Shown here in pieces: positions 55,074-63,550 of a DNA stretch of 64,000 bases. Below the pieces are notes generated by a model. That model ran no database searches, had not been told where the DNA came from, and was given only the letters and a program-made list of their open reading frames with translations. The stretch covers positions 6,117,001 to 6,181,000 of the forward strand of contig NZ_CP015849.1 in assembly GCF_001654495.1 (NCBI RefSeq), read 5' to 3'. The position numbers were made by a program, and so were the translations under genes. Source of the stretch: Streptomyces sp. SAT1 (GTDB lineage: Bacteria; Actinomycetota; Actinomycetes; Streptomycetales; Streptomycetaceae). Numbering within the stretch: position 1 is the stretch's first letter; each line of letters starts with the position of its first letter.

Positions 55074-57950
55074 GTGTCGAGCGTCGCGCCCGAGCCGGAC
55101 GTGAGTGTTGTCGTCATCGTCTACAACGACGAGGAGCGACTTTCCACGGCCGTCGGTTCCGTTCTCGAGCAAACTCTGCGCAATGTCGAGGTGATCATCG
55201 CCGACGACTGCTCGACGGACGGCTCCTTCGCTGTCGCGCAGGCGCTCGCCGCGGCCCACCCCGGCAAGGTGCGCGCCATCCGGCTCCCGGAGAACAGCGG
55301 CGGCTGCGGCGAGCCCCGCAACCAGGGCGTCAAGGCCGCCCGCGGCCGGTACGTGATGTTCCTGGACAGCGACGACACGCTGGAACGCAACGCGTGCCGC
55401 AACATGGTCGAGGCCGCCGACCGCACCGAGGCCGACCTCGTCTCCGGCCTGTGCGTCCGGGTGTACACCGACAACCGGCACGGCAAGCGCGTCGCCTGGT
55501 ACCCGTGGATGTACCGCACCACCCGCACCCTCGAATCGGTCGCCGAGCTGCCGGACCTGTTCGTCTTCGACACCCTGTCGACCAACAAGTGCTACCGGCG
55601 CGGCTTCCTCGTCGACAACGACCTGGCCTTCCCGCGCGGCATCCACTACGAGGACCTGCTGTTCTCCGCCCAGGCGTATCTGGCCGCCCGGCGCATCACC
55701 CTGATCCCGAACACGGTCTACCACTGGAACGTGGTCGAGAAGACCGCCGCCAAGTCGATCAGCAACCGGCGCGGCGAGATCAGGAACTTCGCCGACCGGG
55801 TCGAGATCCACCGCCGGATCGACGCCCTCCTGGACCGTCAGGGCCAGGAGCGGCTGAAGCTGTGGAAGGACATCAAGTTCCTCAAGCACGACCTCGTGCT
55901 CTACCTGCGGGAACTGCCCTTCCTCGACGACGACTACCGGCACGGCTTCGCCGAACTGGCCCGCGATTACGTCCAGGACTTCCCCGAGGCCGCCTACGCC
56001 GAGCTGGACCGCGTCCACGCCATCTGCGCCCAGCTGCTGCTGCGCGAGGACTGGGCCGGCCTGATGCCGGCCATCGACACCCTGATCAACCGGCACAAGA
56101 TCGCCACCCCGCTGGCCGAGCGGGACGGCCGGATCTACTGGACCGACCGCCACCTCGACGACCCCGAGATGCGCGCCGTACTGGACGTCACCACCCTCGG
56201 CTACCACGCCAAGCGCCTGAACCAGATGTCCCTGCGCAACCGGCTCACCGACTACACCGCGCACGACGGGGACGTCCGGCTCGCCGGGGAGATCGTCAAC
56301 CCGCTGGGTGTCATCGCCCCCGGCGCGAAGCTCTCGGCCGAGCTGGAGTTCCGGGCCAGGCGGCGCAGCCTGCAGACGTTCAGCTTCCCGGTCACCGCCC
56401 TCAGCCACGAGGGCGACACCATCGCCTGGCGGGCCGAGGTGCCCCTGAGCCGCCGCCTGCGGCCGCTCGGGATCATCGACGACGTCTGGGACGTCCGGCT
56501 GCACCTCACCGCGGACGGCACCAGGACCACCAGCCGGCTCACCGTCGGCACGGTCGACCTGGAGAACACCGAGGCCCTGCCCGTCCGGCCGCGGCTGACC
56601 CGGCTGCTGGCCGACCGCATCGAGGCCCAGGTGTCCGCCAAGGGCCACTTCGCCTTCCGGCTCGCCCAGCACGGCCAGGCCGCCCGCGCCGGACACGCCG
56701 CCGTCCGGCGCAACCTGCACGGCCGCCCCGCGCGCGCCGCCAAGGGCGCCTACCGCAAGCTGCGCGCCGTGCGCCGCGACCTGAACTCCGGCGCCCGCAA
56801 GCTCCAGGTCTACGAGCGCATGCTGACCAGGCTGCCCATCCGCAAGGGCACCGTCGTCCTGGAGAGCCACCTCGGCAAGCAGTACAGCGACAGCCCCCGC
56901 GCCATCTACGAGGAGCTGCGCCGCCGCGAGGTGCCCGTCACCGCCATCTGGTCCTACGCGGGCGAGAGGCCCAAGGGCTTCCCCGAGGACGCCGAGCTGG
57001 TGCGCCGCTGGTCGTGGCGGTACCTCAAGGCGCTCGCCCAGGCCGAGTTCTGGATCGACAACCAGGGCTTCCCGCTGCGCCTGGCCAAGCGACCCGGCAC
57101 GACGTACATCCAGACCTGGCACGGCTCCGCGCTCAAGCGGATGGGCTTCGACGAGCCCTCCCAGCGCATGCAGTCCGAGCAGGAGCAGCGCGCCTACCAG
57201 CAGGCCCTGGACCGCTTCGACCACTTCGTGGTCCGCAGCGAGCACGATGTGCGCACCCTCGCCCGCGCCTACCGCATCCCCGAGCACAAGCTCCTGCGCA
57301 CCGGCTACCCGCGCAACGACGCCCTGGTCCGCGCCCGCGAGTCCACCGCGCCCGACCCCCGGGCCCGGCGCCTCGCCGAGCGCCTCGGCATCGACCCGGC
57401 CAAGAAGGTGCTGCTGTACGCGCCCACCTTCCGCGCCCACCGCGACGGCCGGGTACGGGACTTCGCGTTCCCCTTCGACGTCGAGGAGTACGCCGACCGC
57501 TTCGGCGACGACCACGTCCTGCTGGTGCGCGCCCACTACCTCAACCGGCTCACCCTGCCCCCCTCGGTGGCCGGGCGCGTCATCGACGTCAGCGCGGAGC
57601 CGGACATCACCCCGCTGCTGCTGCTCGCCGACGCCCTGATCACCGACTACTCCTCGGTGATGTTCGACTACGCCCTGCTCCAGCGCCCCCTGGTGTTCTA
57701 CGTCCACGACTGGGAGGAGTACGCCGGGGACACCCGCGGCACCTACTTCGACCTGCTCGCGGAGGCGCCGGGCCCGGCACCGCGCACACCGGAGGAGCTG
57801 TTCGCCGCCATCGGCGACCTGGACGCCGTGCACGCCACGTACGAGGCGCGGCTGAAGGAGTTCGTGGACAAGTACGGCGAGTACGACCGCGGGGACGCCG
57901 CGGCGCAGATCGTGGACCGTTTCTTCGGCCCCGCGGGAGAGGCCCGATGA
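55074..57950 (+). CDS. GT2 glycosyltransferase fused to CDP-glycerol glycerophosphotransferase
   Basis: A 958-residue bifunctional wall-polymer enzyme. The N-terminal 330 residues are a GT-A family 2 transferase: VSVVVIVYNDEERLSTAVGS, ADDCSTDGS, and the metal motif MFLDSDDTLERN. Residues about 560-940 are a TagF/TagB-like glycerophosphotransferase: YIQTWHGSALKRMGFDEP, GYPRNDALV, LLYAPTFRAH and ALITDYSSVMFDYALL are the usual blocks. A beta-rich linker lies between. It should use CDP-glycerol or a similar CDP-polyol. The GTG follows GAGAGG by 5 bases. Its stop overlaps the next gene (ATGA). Confidence 0.9.
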   Translation: MSSVAPEPDVSVVVIVYNDEERLSTAVGSVLEQTLRNVEVIIADDCSTDGSFAVAQALAAAHPGKVRAIRLPENSGGCGEPRNQGVKAARGRYVMFLDSDDTLERNACRNMVEAADRTEADLVSGLCVRVYTDNRHGKRVAWYPWMYRTTRTLESVAELPDLFVFDTLSTNKCYRRGFLVDNDLAFPRGIHYEDLLFSAQAYLAARRITLIPNTVYHWNVVEKTAAKSISNRRGEIRNFADRVEIHRRIDALLDRQGQERLKLWKDIKFLKHDLVLYLRELPFLDDDYRHGFAELARDYVQDFPEAAYAELDRVHAICAQLLLREDWAGLMPAIDTLINRHKIATPLAERDGRIYWTDRHLDDPEMRAVLDVTTLGYHAKRLNQMSLRNRLTDYTAHDGDVRLAGEIVNPLGVIAPGAKLSAELEFRARRRSLQTFSFPVTALSHEGDTIAWRAEVPLSRRLRPLGIIDDVWDVRLHLTADGTRTTSRLTVGTVDLENTEALPVRPRLTRLLADRIEAQVSAKGHFAFRLAQHGQAARAGHAAVRRNLHGRPARAAKGAYRKLRAVRRDLNSGARKLQVYERMLTRLPIRKGTVVLESHLGKQYSDSPRAIYEELRRREVPVTAIWSYAGERPKGFPEDAELVRRWSWRYLKALAQAEFWIDNQGFPLRLAKRPGTTYIQTWHGSALKRMGFDEPSQRMQSEQEQRAYQQALDRFDHFVVRSEHDVRTLARAYRIPEHKLLRTGYPRNDALVRARESTAPDPRARRLAERLGIDPAKKVLLYAPTFRAHRDGRVRDFAFPFDVEEYADRFGDDHVLLVRAHYLNRLTLPPSVAGRVIDVSAEPDITPLLLLADALITDYSSVMFDYALLQRPLVFYVHDWEEYAGDTRGTYFDLLAEAPGPAPRTPEELFAAIGDLDAVHATYEARLKEFVDKYGEYDRGDAAAQIVDRFFGPAGEAR

Positions 57951-59080
57951 CCCAGCGCGACATCTTCTTCGTGGCCAACGAGGTCGACGAACTCGGCGGC
58001 GTCGGCCGCTGGCAGGCCCAGCTCGCGACACTGCTCGCGGGCCGCGGCCACCGGGTCACCATCGCCGGCATCGCCCCGGCCGGGCACCCGATGGACCTCG
58101 GCGAGAACCCGCCGTTCCGCACCGTCACGCTGTACGCCCGCCGCCCGCCGGGCCGCCCGCGCCCCCGCCGGCTGCTCGGCTCCGCCGACCCGGCCGTGCG
58201 CCGCCACGACGCCCACATGCGCGCCGCCGCGAGCCGCCTCACCGGCCTCTTCCGGGCCGCAGCGCCCGGCGCGGTCATCATCGTCACGCAGGTGTGGGCG
58301 ATGGAGTGGGTGGCCCTCGCGGACACCGCCGGGCACACCGTGATCGGCATGACCCACGAGTCCTTCGAGACGGCCCGCAAGTCGTCCCGCTTCGGCCGGG
58401 TGAAGAAGTACTACGGCACCGTCGACCGGCTGCTGGCCCTCACCCAGGAGGACGCCGACCGCTGGGTCGGCGAGGGCATGAACAACCTCGGCTTCATGCC
58501 GAACCCGCTGCCCCTGGCCCCCGGCGCGCCGTCCCCGCGCACCGAGAAGGTCGTGGCGAGCATCGGCCGGCTCTCCCACGAGAAGGGCGTCGACCTGCTC
58601 CTGGACGCCTGGGCCGAGGCCGCGCCCCAGCAGCCCGGCTGGACCCTGCGGATCTACGGCCGCGGCGAGTCCGAGGCCGACCTGCGCCGCCGGTGCGCCG
58701 AACTGGGCGTCGAGGACTCGGTGGACTTCGCCGGGCAGACCGACGACGTGCCCGGCGCGCTGCGCGCCTCCTCCGTCTTCGTGCAGTCCTCCCGCGGCGA
58801 GGGCTTCCCGCTGGTGCTGCTGGAGGCGATGGCGAGCGGGGTGCCCTGTGTCGCCTTCGACTGCGCGCCCGGCGTCCGCGAGATCGTCGGCCACGAGGAG
58901 GACGGGCTGCTGGCCCGGCCCGGCAACACCTCCGAGCTCGCCCGCCACCTGGTGCGGCTGATGTCCGACGAGGAACTGCGCGACCGGATGGGCGAGCAGG
59001 CCCTGCGGAGTGTGCGGCGCTTCGACCCGGACGCGATCACCGACCGCTGGGAGCGGCTCTTCGACTTCCTGGAGCGGTAG
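57947..59080 (+). CDS. Glycosyltransferase family 4
   Basis: A 377-residue GT-B fold transferase. The N-terminus has FFVANEVDELGGVGRWQAQL with the glycine-rich loop, and the nucleotide-binding C-terminal half shows VASIGRLSHEKGVDLLLDAW and SRGEGFPLVLLEAMASGVPC, with the E-x7-E motif. The ATG overlaps the stop of the upstream glycerophosphotransferase (ATGA), so it shares the pathway for a teichoic-acid-like or other surface polymer. No sugar donor can be named. It ends the pair; gadB begins 64 bp on. Confidence 0.92.
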   Translation: MTQRDIFFVANEVDELGGVGRWQAQLATLLAGRGHRVTIAGIAPAGHPMDLGENPPFRTVTLYARRPPGRPRPRRLLGSADPAVRRHDAHMRAAASRLTGLFRAAAPGAVIIVTQVWAMEWVALADTAGHTVIGMTHESFETARKSSRFGRVKKYYGTVDRLLALTQEDADRWVGEGMNNLGFMPNPLPLAPGAPSPRTEKVVASIGRLSHEKGVDLLLDAWAEAAPQQPGWTLRIYGRGESEADLRRRCAELGVEDSVDFAGQTDDVPGALRASSVFVQSSRGEGFPLVLLEAMASGVPCVAFDCAPGVREIVGHEEDGLLARPGNTSELARHLVRLMSDEELRDRMGEQALRSVRRFDPDAITDRWERLFDFLER

Positions 59081-59144
59081 CGGCGAGCACCCTCGACCGG
59101 GCCGGCCCCAGGTACACCGACGACAGGCGGAGGACGGAGCGCGC

Positions 59145-60575
59145 ATGACGGTGAGGCATTCTCGTGACGACCGGGGCGACAGCCGTGACCTGGCGGTCAA
59201 CCCGGTCTTCAGCCGCGAGCCCCTTCAGGTGCCGCGGTACGCGCTGCCCCGGGCGGAGATGGACCCGGACACGGCGTACCAGATCGTGCACGACGAGCTG
59301 ATGCTCGACGGCAACGCCCGGCAGAACCTGGCGACGTTCGTCTCCACCTGGGCCGAGCCGCAGGCGCGGCGGCTGATGGACGAGTGCGCCGAGAAGAACA
59401 TGATCGACAAGGACGAGTACCCGCAGACCGCCGAGGTCGAGACGCGGTGCGTCCACATGCTCGCCCGGCTCTGGCACGCCGAGGACCCGCGCCGGGCGAT
59501 CGGCTGCTCCACCACCGGTTCCAGCGAGGCGGCCATGCTGGGCGGGCTCGCGCTCAAGCGCCGCTGGCAGCACCGGCGCCGCGCCGAGGGCAAGCCCGCC
59601 GACCGGCCCAACCTGGTCATGGGCATCAACGTCCAGATCTGCTGGGAGAAGTTCGCCGACTACTTCGAGGTCGAGCCGCGCTACGTTCCGATGGAGGGGG
59701 ACCGCTACCACCTCACCCCCGAGCAGGCCGTCGAGCTGTGCGACGAGAACACCATCGGGGTGGTCGCGGTCCTCGGCTCCACCTTCGACGGCAGCTACGA
59801 GCCCGTCGCCGCCATCGCCGCCGCGCTCGACGACCTCCAGGCCCGCACCGGCCTGGACATCCCGATCCATGTCGACGGCGCCTCCGGCGGGATGATCGCG
59901 CCCTTCCTCGACCCGGACCTGGAGTGGGACTTCCGGCTGCCGCGGGTCGCCTCCATCAACACCTCCGGGCACAAGTACGGGCTCGTCATGCCCGGCGTCG
60001 GCTGGGCCCTGTGGCGGGACAAGAAGGCCCTCCCCGACGACCTCGTCTTCCACGTCAACTACCTCGGCGGCGACATGCCGACCTTCGCGCTGAACTTCTC
60101 CCGGCCCGGCGCCCAGGTCGTCGCGCAGTACTACAACTTCCTGCGGCTGGGCTTCGAGGGCTACCGGCGCGTCCAGCAGACCTGCCGCGACGTCGCCACC
60201 CGGCTCGCCGCCGAGATCGCGCGGCTCGGCCCGTTCGAGCTGATCACGGACGGCAGCGAGATCCCGGTCTTCGCGTTCCGGATGAGCGCGGGCACCGACC
60301 ACTTCAGTGTCTTCGACGTCTCCGCCGCGCTGCGCGAGAGCGGCTGGCTGGTGCCCGCGTACACCTTCCCGAAGAACCGCACCGATCTGGCCGTGCTGCG
60401 GATCGTGGTCCGCAACGGCTTCAGCCACGACCTCGCCGATCTGCTCCTGGCCGATCTGCGCCGCGTCCTGCCCCGGCTGGACAAGCAGAACGAGCCGCAC
60501 CGCACCGCCGACGACGCCGGCGGGTTCGCGCACGGCGCGGAGACCAAGAACCCACGCAGCCCCGGCCGCGACTGA
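59145..60575 (+). CDS. gadB: Glutamate decarboxylase
   Basis: A 476-residue PLP enzyme (group II decarboxylase) that turns glutamate into GABA and CO2, consuming a proton. The cofactor lysine is in NTSGHKYGLVMPGVGWALWR; the substrate-side histidine-aspartate block is IPIHVDGASGGMIAPF. The N-terminus has the family extension with NPVFSREPLQVPRYALPRAE. The C-terminal residues beyond RRVLPRLDKQ are disordered-looking. It contains no GadC transporter neighbour. The ATG follows GGCGGAGGACGGAG. The amidotransferase gene follows by 15 bases. Confidence 0.95.
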   Translation: MTVRHSRDDRGDSRDLAVNPVFSREPLQVPRYALPRAEMDPDTAYQIVHDELMLDGNARQNLATFVSTWAEPQARRLMDECAEKNMIDKDEYPQTAEVETRCVHMLARLWHAEDPRRAIGCSTTGSSEAAMLGGLALKRRWQHRRRAEGKPADRPNLVMGINVQICWEKFADYFEVEPRYVPMEGDRYHLTPEQAVELCDENTIGVVAVLGSTFDGSYEPVAAIAAALDDLQARTGLDIPIHVDGASGGMIAPFLDPDLEWDFRLPRVASINTSGHKYGLVMPGVGWALWRDKKALPDDLVFHVNYLGGDMPTFALNFSRPGAQVVAQYYNFLRLGFEGYRRVQQTCRDVATRLAAEIARLGPFELITDGSEIPVFAFRMSAGTDHFSVFDVSAALRESGWLVPAYTFPKNRTDLAVLRIVVRNGFSHDLADLLLADLRRVLPRLDKQNEPHRTADDAGGFAHGAETKNPRSPGRD

Positions 60576-60590
60576 CCGAGGAGGTACCCG

Positions 60591-61460
60591 ATGTGCCGTC
60601 TGTTCGGCCTCAGCAGCGCCCCGCGCCGCACCCGCGCCACCTTCTGGCTCCTGGACGCCCCCGACAGCCTCAGCCGGCAGAGCCACCAGGACCCGGACGG
60701 CACCGGCCTCGGCTACTTCGCCCCGGACGGCACCCCGCGGATCGACAAGGCCCCGATCGCCGCCTTCGAGGACCGGGCGTTCGCCGAGGACGCCCGGCGG
60801 GCGGAGTCCGCCACCTTCCTCGCGCACATCCGCTATGCCTCGACGGGCGGCCTGGACGCGCGCAACACCCATCCGTTCGCGCAGGACGGGCGGCTGTTCG
60901 CGCACAACGGCGTCATCGAGGGCCTGGACCGGCTCGACGCGCACCTGGGCGCCGACCGGTCACTGGTGACCGGTGACACCGACTCCGAGCGGTTCTTCGC
61001 GCTCATCACCCGCGAGATCCGCGAGCACGGCGGCGACGTGGGCGCCGGTATCCGGCGGGCGGCCGGCTGGATCGCCGCGAACCTGCCCGTCTACGCCCTC
61101 AATCTGATCCTCGTCACCCCGGACGAACTGTGGGCGCTGCGCTACCCCGACACCCACGAGCTGTATGTGCTGGAGCGCCCGGTGGGAGGCCCGCACGGGG
61201 GACGCCACCTCGACCACAGCGGCGCCCGGGGGCGGATGCGGGTGCACTCGGCCGACCTGGCCGGGCTGCCCGCCGTGGTCGTCGCCAGCGAACGCATGGA
61301 CGACAACCCCGGCTGGCGCCTCATGGCACCGGGCGAACTCCTGCACGTCGGCCCGGACCTCGCCACCACCGCGCACACCGTCCTGCCCGACCCGCCGGCG
61401 CACCGGCTCACCCTGGCCGATCTGCGTCCCGAGGCCGCCGCGTCCCAGAAGGCCGCCTGA
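60591..61460 (+). CDS. Class II glutamine amidotransferase
   Basis: A 289-residue single-domain Ntn hydrolase (GATase II, YafJ/EgtC-like). The nucleophile is Cys2 in MCRLFGLSSAP, exposed after Met removal. DPDGTGLGYF and FLAHIRYASTG (substrate Arg and backbone) and FAHNGVIEGLD (oxyanion Asn-Gly) are conserved. It can split glutamine into glutamate and ammonia. Its ATG is 15 bases after gadB with GAGGAGG between, so the pair forms an operon. Its ammonia or glutamate may feed the decarboxylase (inference). EgtC-type gamma-glutamyl hydrolase is an alternative. Confidence 0.88.
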   Translation: MCRLFGLSSAPRRTRATFWLLDAPDSLSRQSHQDPDGTGLGYFAPDGTPRIDKAPIAAFEDRAFAEDARRAESATFLAHIRYASTGGLDARNTHPFAQDGRLFAHNGVIEGLDRLDAHLGADRSLVTGDTDSERFFALITREIREHGGDVGAGIRRAAGWIAANLPVYALNLILVTPDELWALRYPDTHELYVLERPVGGPHGGRHLDHSGARGRMRVHSADLAGLPAVVVASERMDDNPGWRLMAPGELLHVGPDLATTAHTVLPDPPAHRLTLADLRPEAAASQKAA

Positions 61461-61461
61461 C

Positions 61462-61509
61462 CCTCCGGCGAGCAGGGCCCCGCACGGCACGGTGCGGCCC
61501 GGCCGGAGG
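61462..61509. terminator. Bidirectional terminator between the amidotransferase and NlpC/P60 genes
   Basis: An outer stem CCTCCGGC (61462-61469)/GCCGGAGG (61502-61509) encloses an inner stem CCGCAC/GTGCGG plus GGG/CCC. It is directly past the amidotransferase stop and 20 bases past the stop of the convergent NlpC/P60 gene. No U-tract is present. Confidence 0.75.
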
Positions 61510-61529
61510 ACGGCCGGACCGACGCCGTG

Positions 61530-62564
61530 TCAGATGCGGACGCCGAACTGGTACGGCATGTTGCTCATCGACTCGTACCGCACGACGGCGCCGGTGTGCG
61601 GGGCGTGCAGGACCATGCCCTTGCCCGCGTACAGGCCGACGTGGTGCAGGTCGCCGTAGAAGAAGACCAGGTCGCCGATCTGGAGCTGGCTCTGCGAGTA
61701 GATGCGCTGGCCGGCGTTGGCCTGGGCCTCGGACTGGCGCGGGATGGTGATGTTCGCCTGGGCGTAGGCCCAGGAGGTCAGGCCCGAGCAGTCGAAGGTC
61801 GAGGGCCCGTTGTGGGCGTACTGGTACGGGCTGCCGATCTTCGACTGGGCGGCGGCGAAGGCGGCGCCCGCGTGGCCGCTGCCCGGGGTGATGTTGCCCA
61901 GGTCGACCCGCTCGGTGCCGCGGGTGGCCCGGGTCTGCTCGGCCTGGGCGAGCTGCTGCTTCTCCTGCGCGGTGAGCGTGTTCAGCAACTGCCGCGCCTC
62001 GGCCAGCTTGCCCTGGACCTGCTGCTTCTGGCGGCCCAGTTCGGTGCGGGTGGCGGCGAGGTCCCTGAGCTTGCCGGTGGCCTCGGCGCGCTGCTGGGCG
62101 AGCTGGCGCTGCTTGTCCTGGATCTTCTTCAGGGAGTCGGCCTGCTGCCCGCTGACCTGGCTGAGGGTGGCGGCCTTGTCCAGGTACTCGTCCGGGTGGG
62201 ACGAGAGGAAGAGCTGGAGGGAGGGGTCGATGCCGCCGCTGCGGTACTGGCCCGCGGCCATCGAACCGAGGGCGTCGCGCAGCTTGTTGAGGTCCTGCTG
62301 GCCGCGGGCGACGTTGTCCTGGATGGTGGAGATCTCCTTCTGGAGCTTCTCCTGCTTCTCCTTGGCGCCGTTGTACTTCTCGGTGGCCTGCTCCGCCTGC
62401 TCGTAGAGCGTGTCGACCTTGGACTTGACCTCGTCCTTGCTGGGCTTCTCGCTCGGTGCCGCGTTGGCCGACTGCGCGCTGATCGCGACGGCGGCGGCTG
62501 CCGCGGTGGTGAGCATGGTCACCCGGGCACGGCTGGGCTGTTTGGGTCGACGGTGGGACGCCAC
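61530..62564 (-). CDS. Secreted NlpC/P60 (C40) peptidoglycan endopeptidase
   Basis: A 344-residue exported hydrolase of RipA/Cgl-like architecture. After the signal peptide (RVTMLTTAAAAAVAISAQSANA), residues about 40-200 are a coiled coil with repeated K/E/Q heptads. NlpC/P60 follows: Cys in TFDCSGLTSWAYAQ, His in DLHHVGLYAGKG and the polar third residue in VLHAPHTG. It cuts peptide stems of cell-wall peptidoglycan. The GTG start is 9 bases after AAGGAG. An inverted repeat lies 25 bases upstream of the start codon. Confidence 0.93.
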   Translation of the reverse strand: MASHRRPKQPSRARVTMLTTAAAAAVAISAQSANAAPSEKPSKDEVKSKVDTLYEQAEQATEKYNGAKEKQEKLQKEISTIQDNVARGQQDLNKLRDALGSMAAGQYRSGGIDPSLQLFLSSHPDEYLDKAATLSQVSGQQADSLKKIQDKQRQLAQQRAEATGKLRDLAATRTELGRQKQQVQGKLAEARQLLNTLTAQEKQQLAQAEQTRATRGTERVDLGNITPGSGHAGAAFAAAQSKIGSPYQYAHNGPSTFDCSGLTSWAYAQANITIPRQSEAQANAGQRIYSQSQLQIGDLVFFYGDLHHVGLYAGKGMVLHAPHTGAVVRYESMSNMPYQFGVRI

Positions 62565-62588
62565 GGAAGCGAACTCCTTCTGCTGGGT

Positions 62589-62608
62589 GAACTCCCGTTC
62601 GGGAGTTC
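62589..62608 (-). promoter_or_regulatory. Leader hairpin of the NlpC/P60 gene
   Basis: A 20-bp perfect palindrome (GAACTCCCG-TT-CGGGAGTTC) lies 9 bases upstream of the AAGGAG site on the minus strand. With TAGGTT at 62616-62621 as possible -10, the mRNA would start about 5-10 bases before it. The hairpin would thus cap the 5' end and may stabilise the transcript. Confidence 0.5.
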
Positions 62609-62716
62609 GAGTTTAAACCTAGTGATCCGGGCTCGTCGGCGCCAGGCTCGGGGCGTTCCGTTTCCTGCGCTCCACCTGGTAGGAAGTTGCAGCCCCGGCG
62701 CGTAACCTGGCGCCCC

Positions 62717-63550
62717 ATGAAGATCCTCATCAGCGCGGACATGGAGGGCGCCACCGGTGTGACCTGGCCGGCCGATGTGCTGCCGGGGACGCCGCAGTGG
62801 GAGCGGTGCCGGTCGATGTTCACCTCGGACGTCAACGCCGCGGTGCTCGGCTTCCTCGACGGCGGCGCCGACGAGGTCCTCATCAACGAGGCCCACTGGT
62901 CGATGCGCAACCTGCTGCTCGAAGAGCTGGACGACCGGGCGCAGATGCTCACCGGGCGGCACAAGTCGCTGTCCATGGTGGAGGGCGTGCAGCACGGCGA
63001 CGTGGACGGCATCGCCTTCGTCGGCTACCACGCGGGCGCCGGCATGGAGGGCGTCCTCGCCCACACCTACCTGGCCAACTCCATCACCGGGGTGTGGATC
63101 GACGACGTACGGGCCAGCGAGGGACTGCTCAACGCGCATGTGGTCGCCGAGTACGGCGTGCCGGTGGTCCTCGTCACCGGCGACGACGTGGCCTGCGAGG
63201 ACGCGCTCGGGTACGCGCCCGAGGCGCTGAAGGTCGCCGTCAAGGACCATGTGTCGCGGTACGCGGCGGTGTGCCGCACCCCGGCCCGCACCGCCGCCGA
63301 CATCCGCGCGGCGGCCCGTGAGGCGGCCGCCCTGGCGGTGCGCCGTCCGCCGGTCGCGGGCGGCCCGTTCACCGTCGCGGTCGAGTTCGACGCCGAGCAC
63401 CTGGCCATGGCCGCCACCGTGGTGCCGGGCGTCACCCGGGCCGGTGAGCGCAAGGTGGCCTACACCAGCGCGACCATGTACGAGGGAATCCGCACGTTCA
63501 AGGCGGTCACCACGATCGCTTCGGCCGCCATCGAGGAGCAGTATGGCTGA
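62717..63550 (+). CDS. dppA: D-aminopeptidase (M55, DppA)
   Basis: A 277-residue zinc peptidase that removes D-amino acids from short peptides such as D-Ala-D-Ala. The SxDxEG signature is visible as ISADMEGATG. The metal-binding and nucleophile regions include FVGYHAGAGMEGVLAHTYLA, and ASEGLLNAHVVAEYGVPVVL. Length fits DppA. A -10 box TAACCT (62703-62708) lies 8 bases before the ATG and no binding site is visible, so translation is leaderless. Its stop overlaps the following peptidase gene by 8 bases. It fits wall-peptide recycling with that gene. Confidence 0.92.
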   Translation: MKILISADMEGATGVTWPADVLPGTPQWERCRSMFTSDVNAAVLGFLDGGADEVLINEAHWSMRNLLLEELDDRAQMLTGRHKSLSMVEGVQHGDVDGIAFVGYHAGAGMEGVLAHTYLANSITGVWIDDVRASEGLLNAHVVAEYGVPVVLVTGDDVACEDALGYAPEALKVAVKDHVSRYAAVCRTPARTAADIRAAAREAAALAVRRPPVAGGPFTVAVEFDAEHLAMAATVVPGVTRAGERKVAYTSATMYEGIRTFKAVTTIASAAIEEQYG

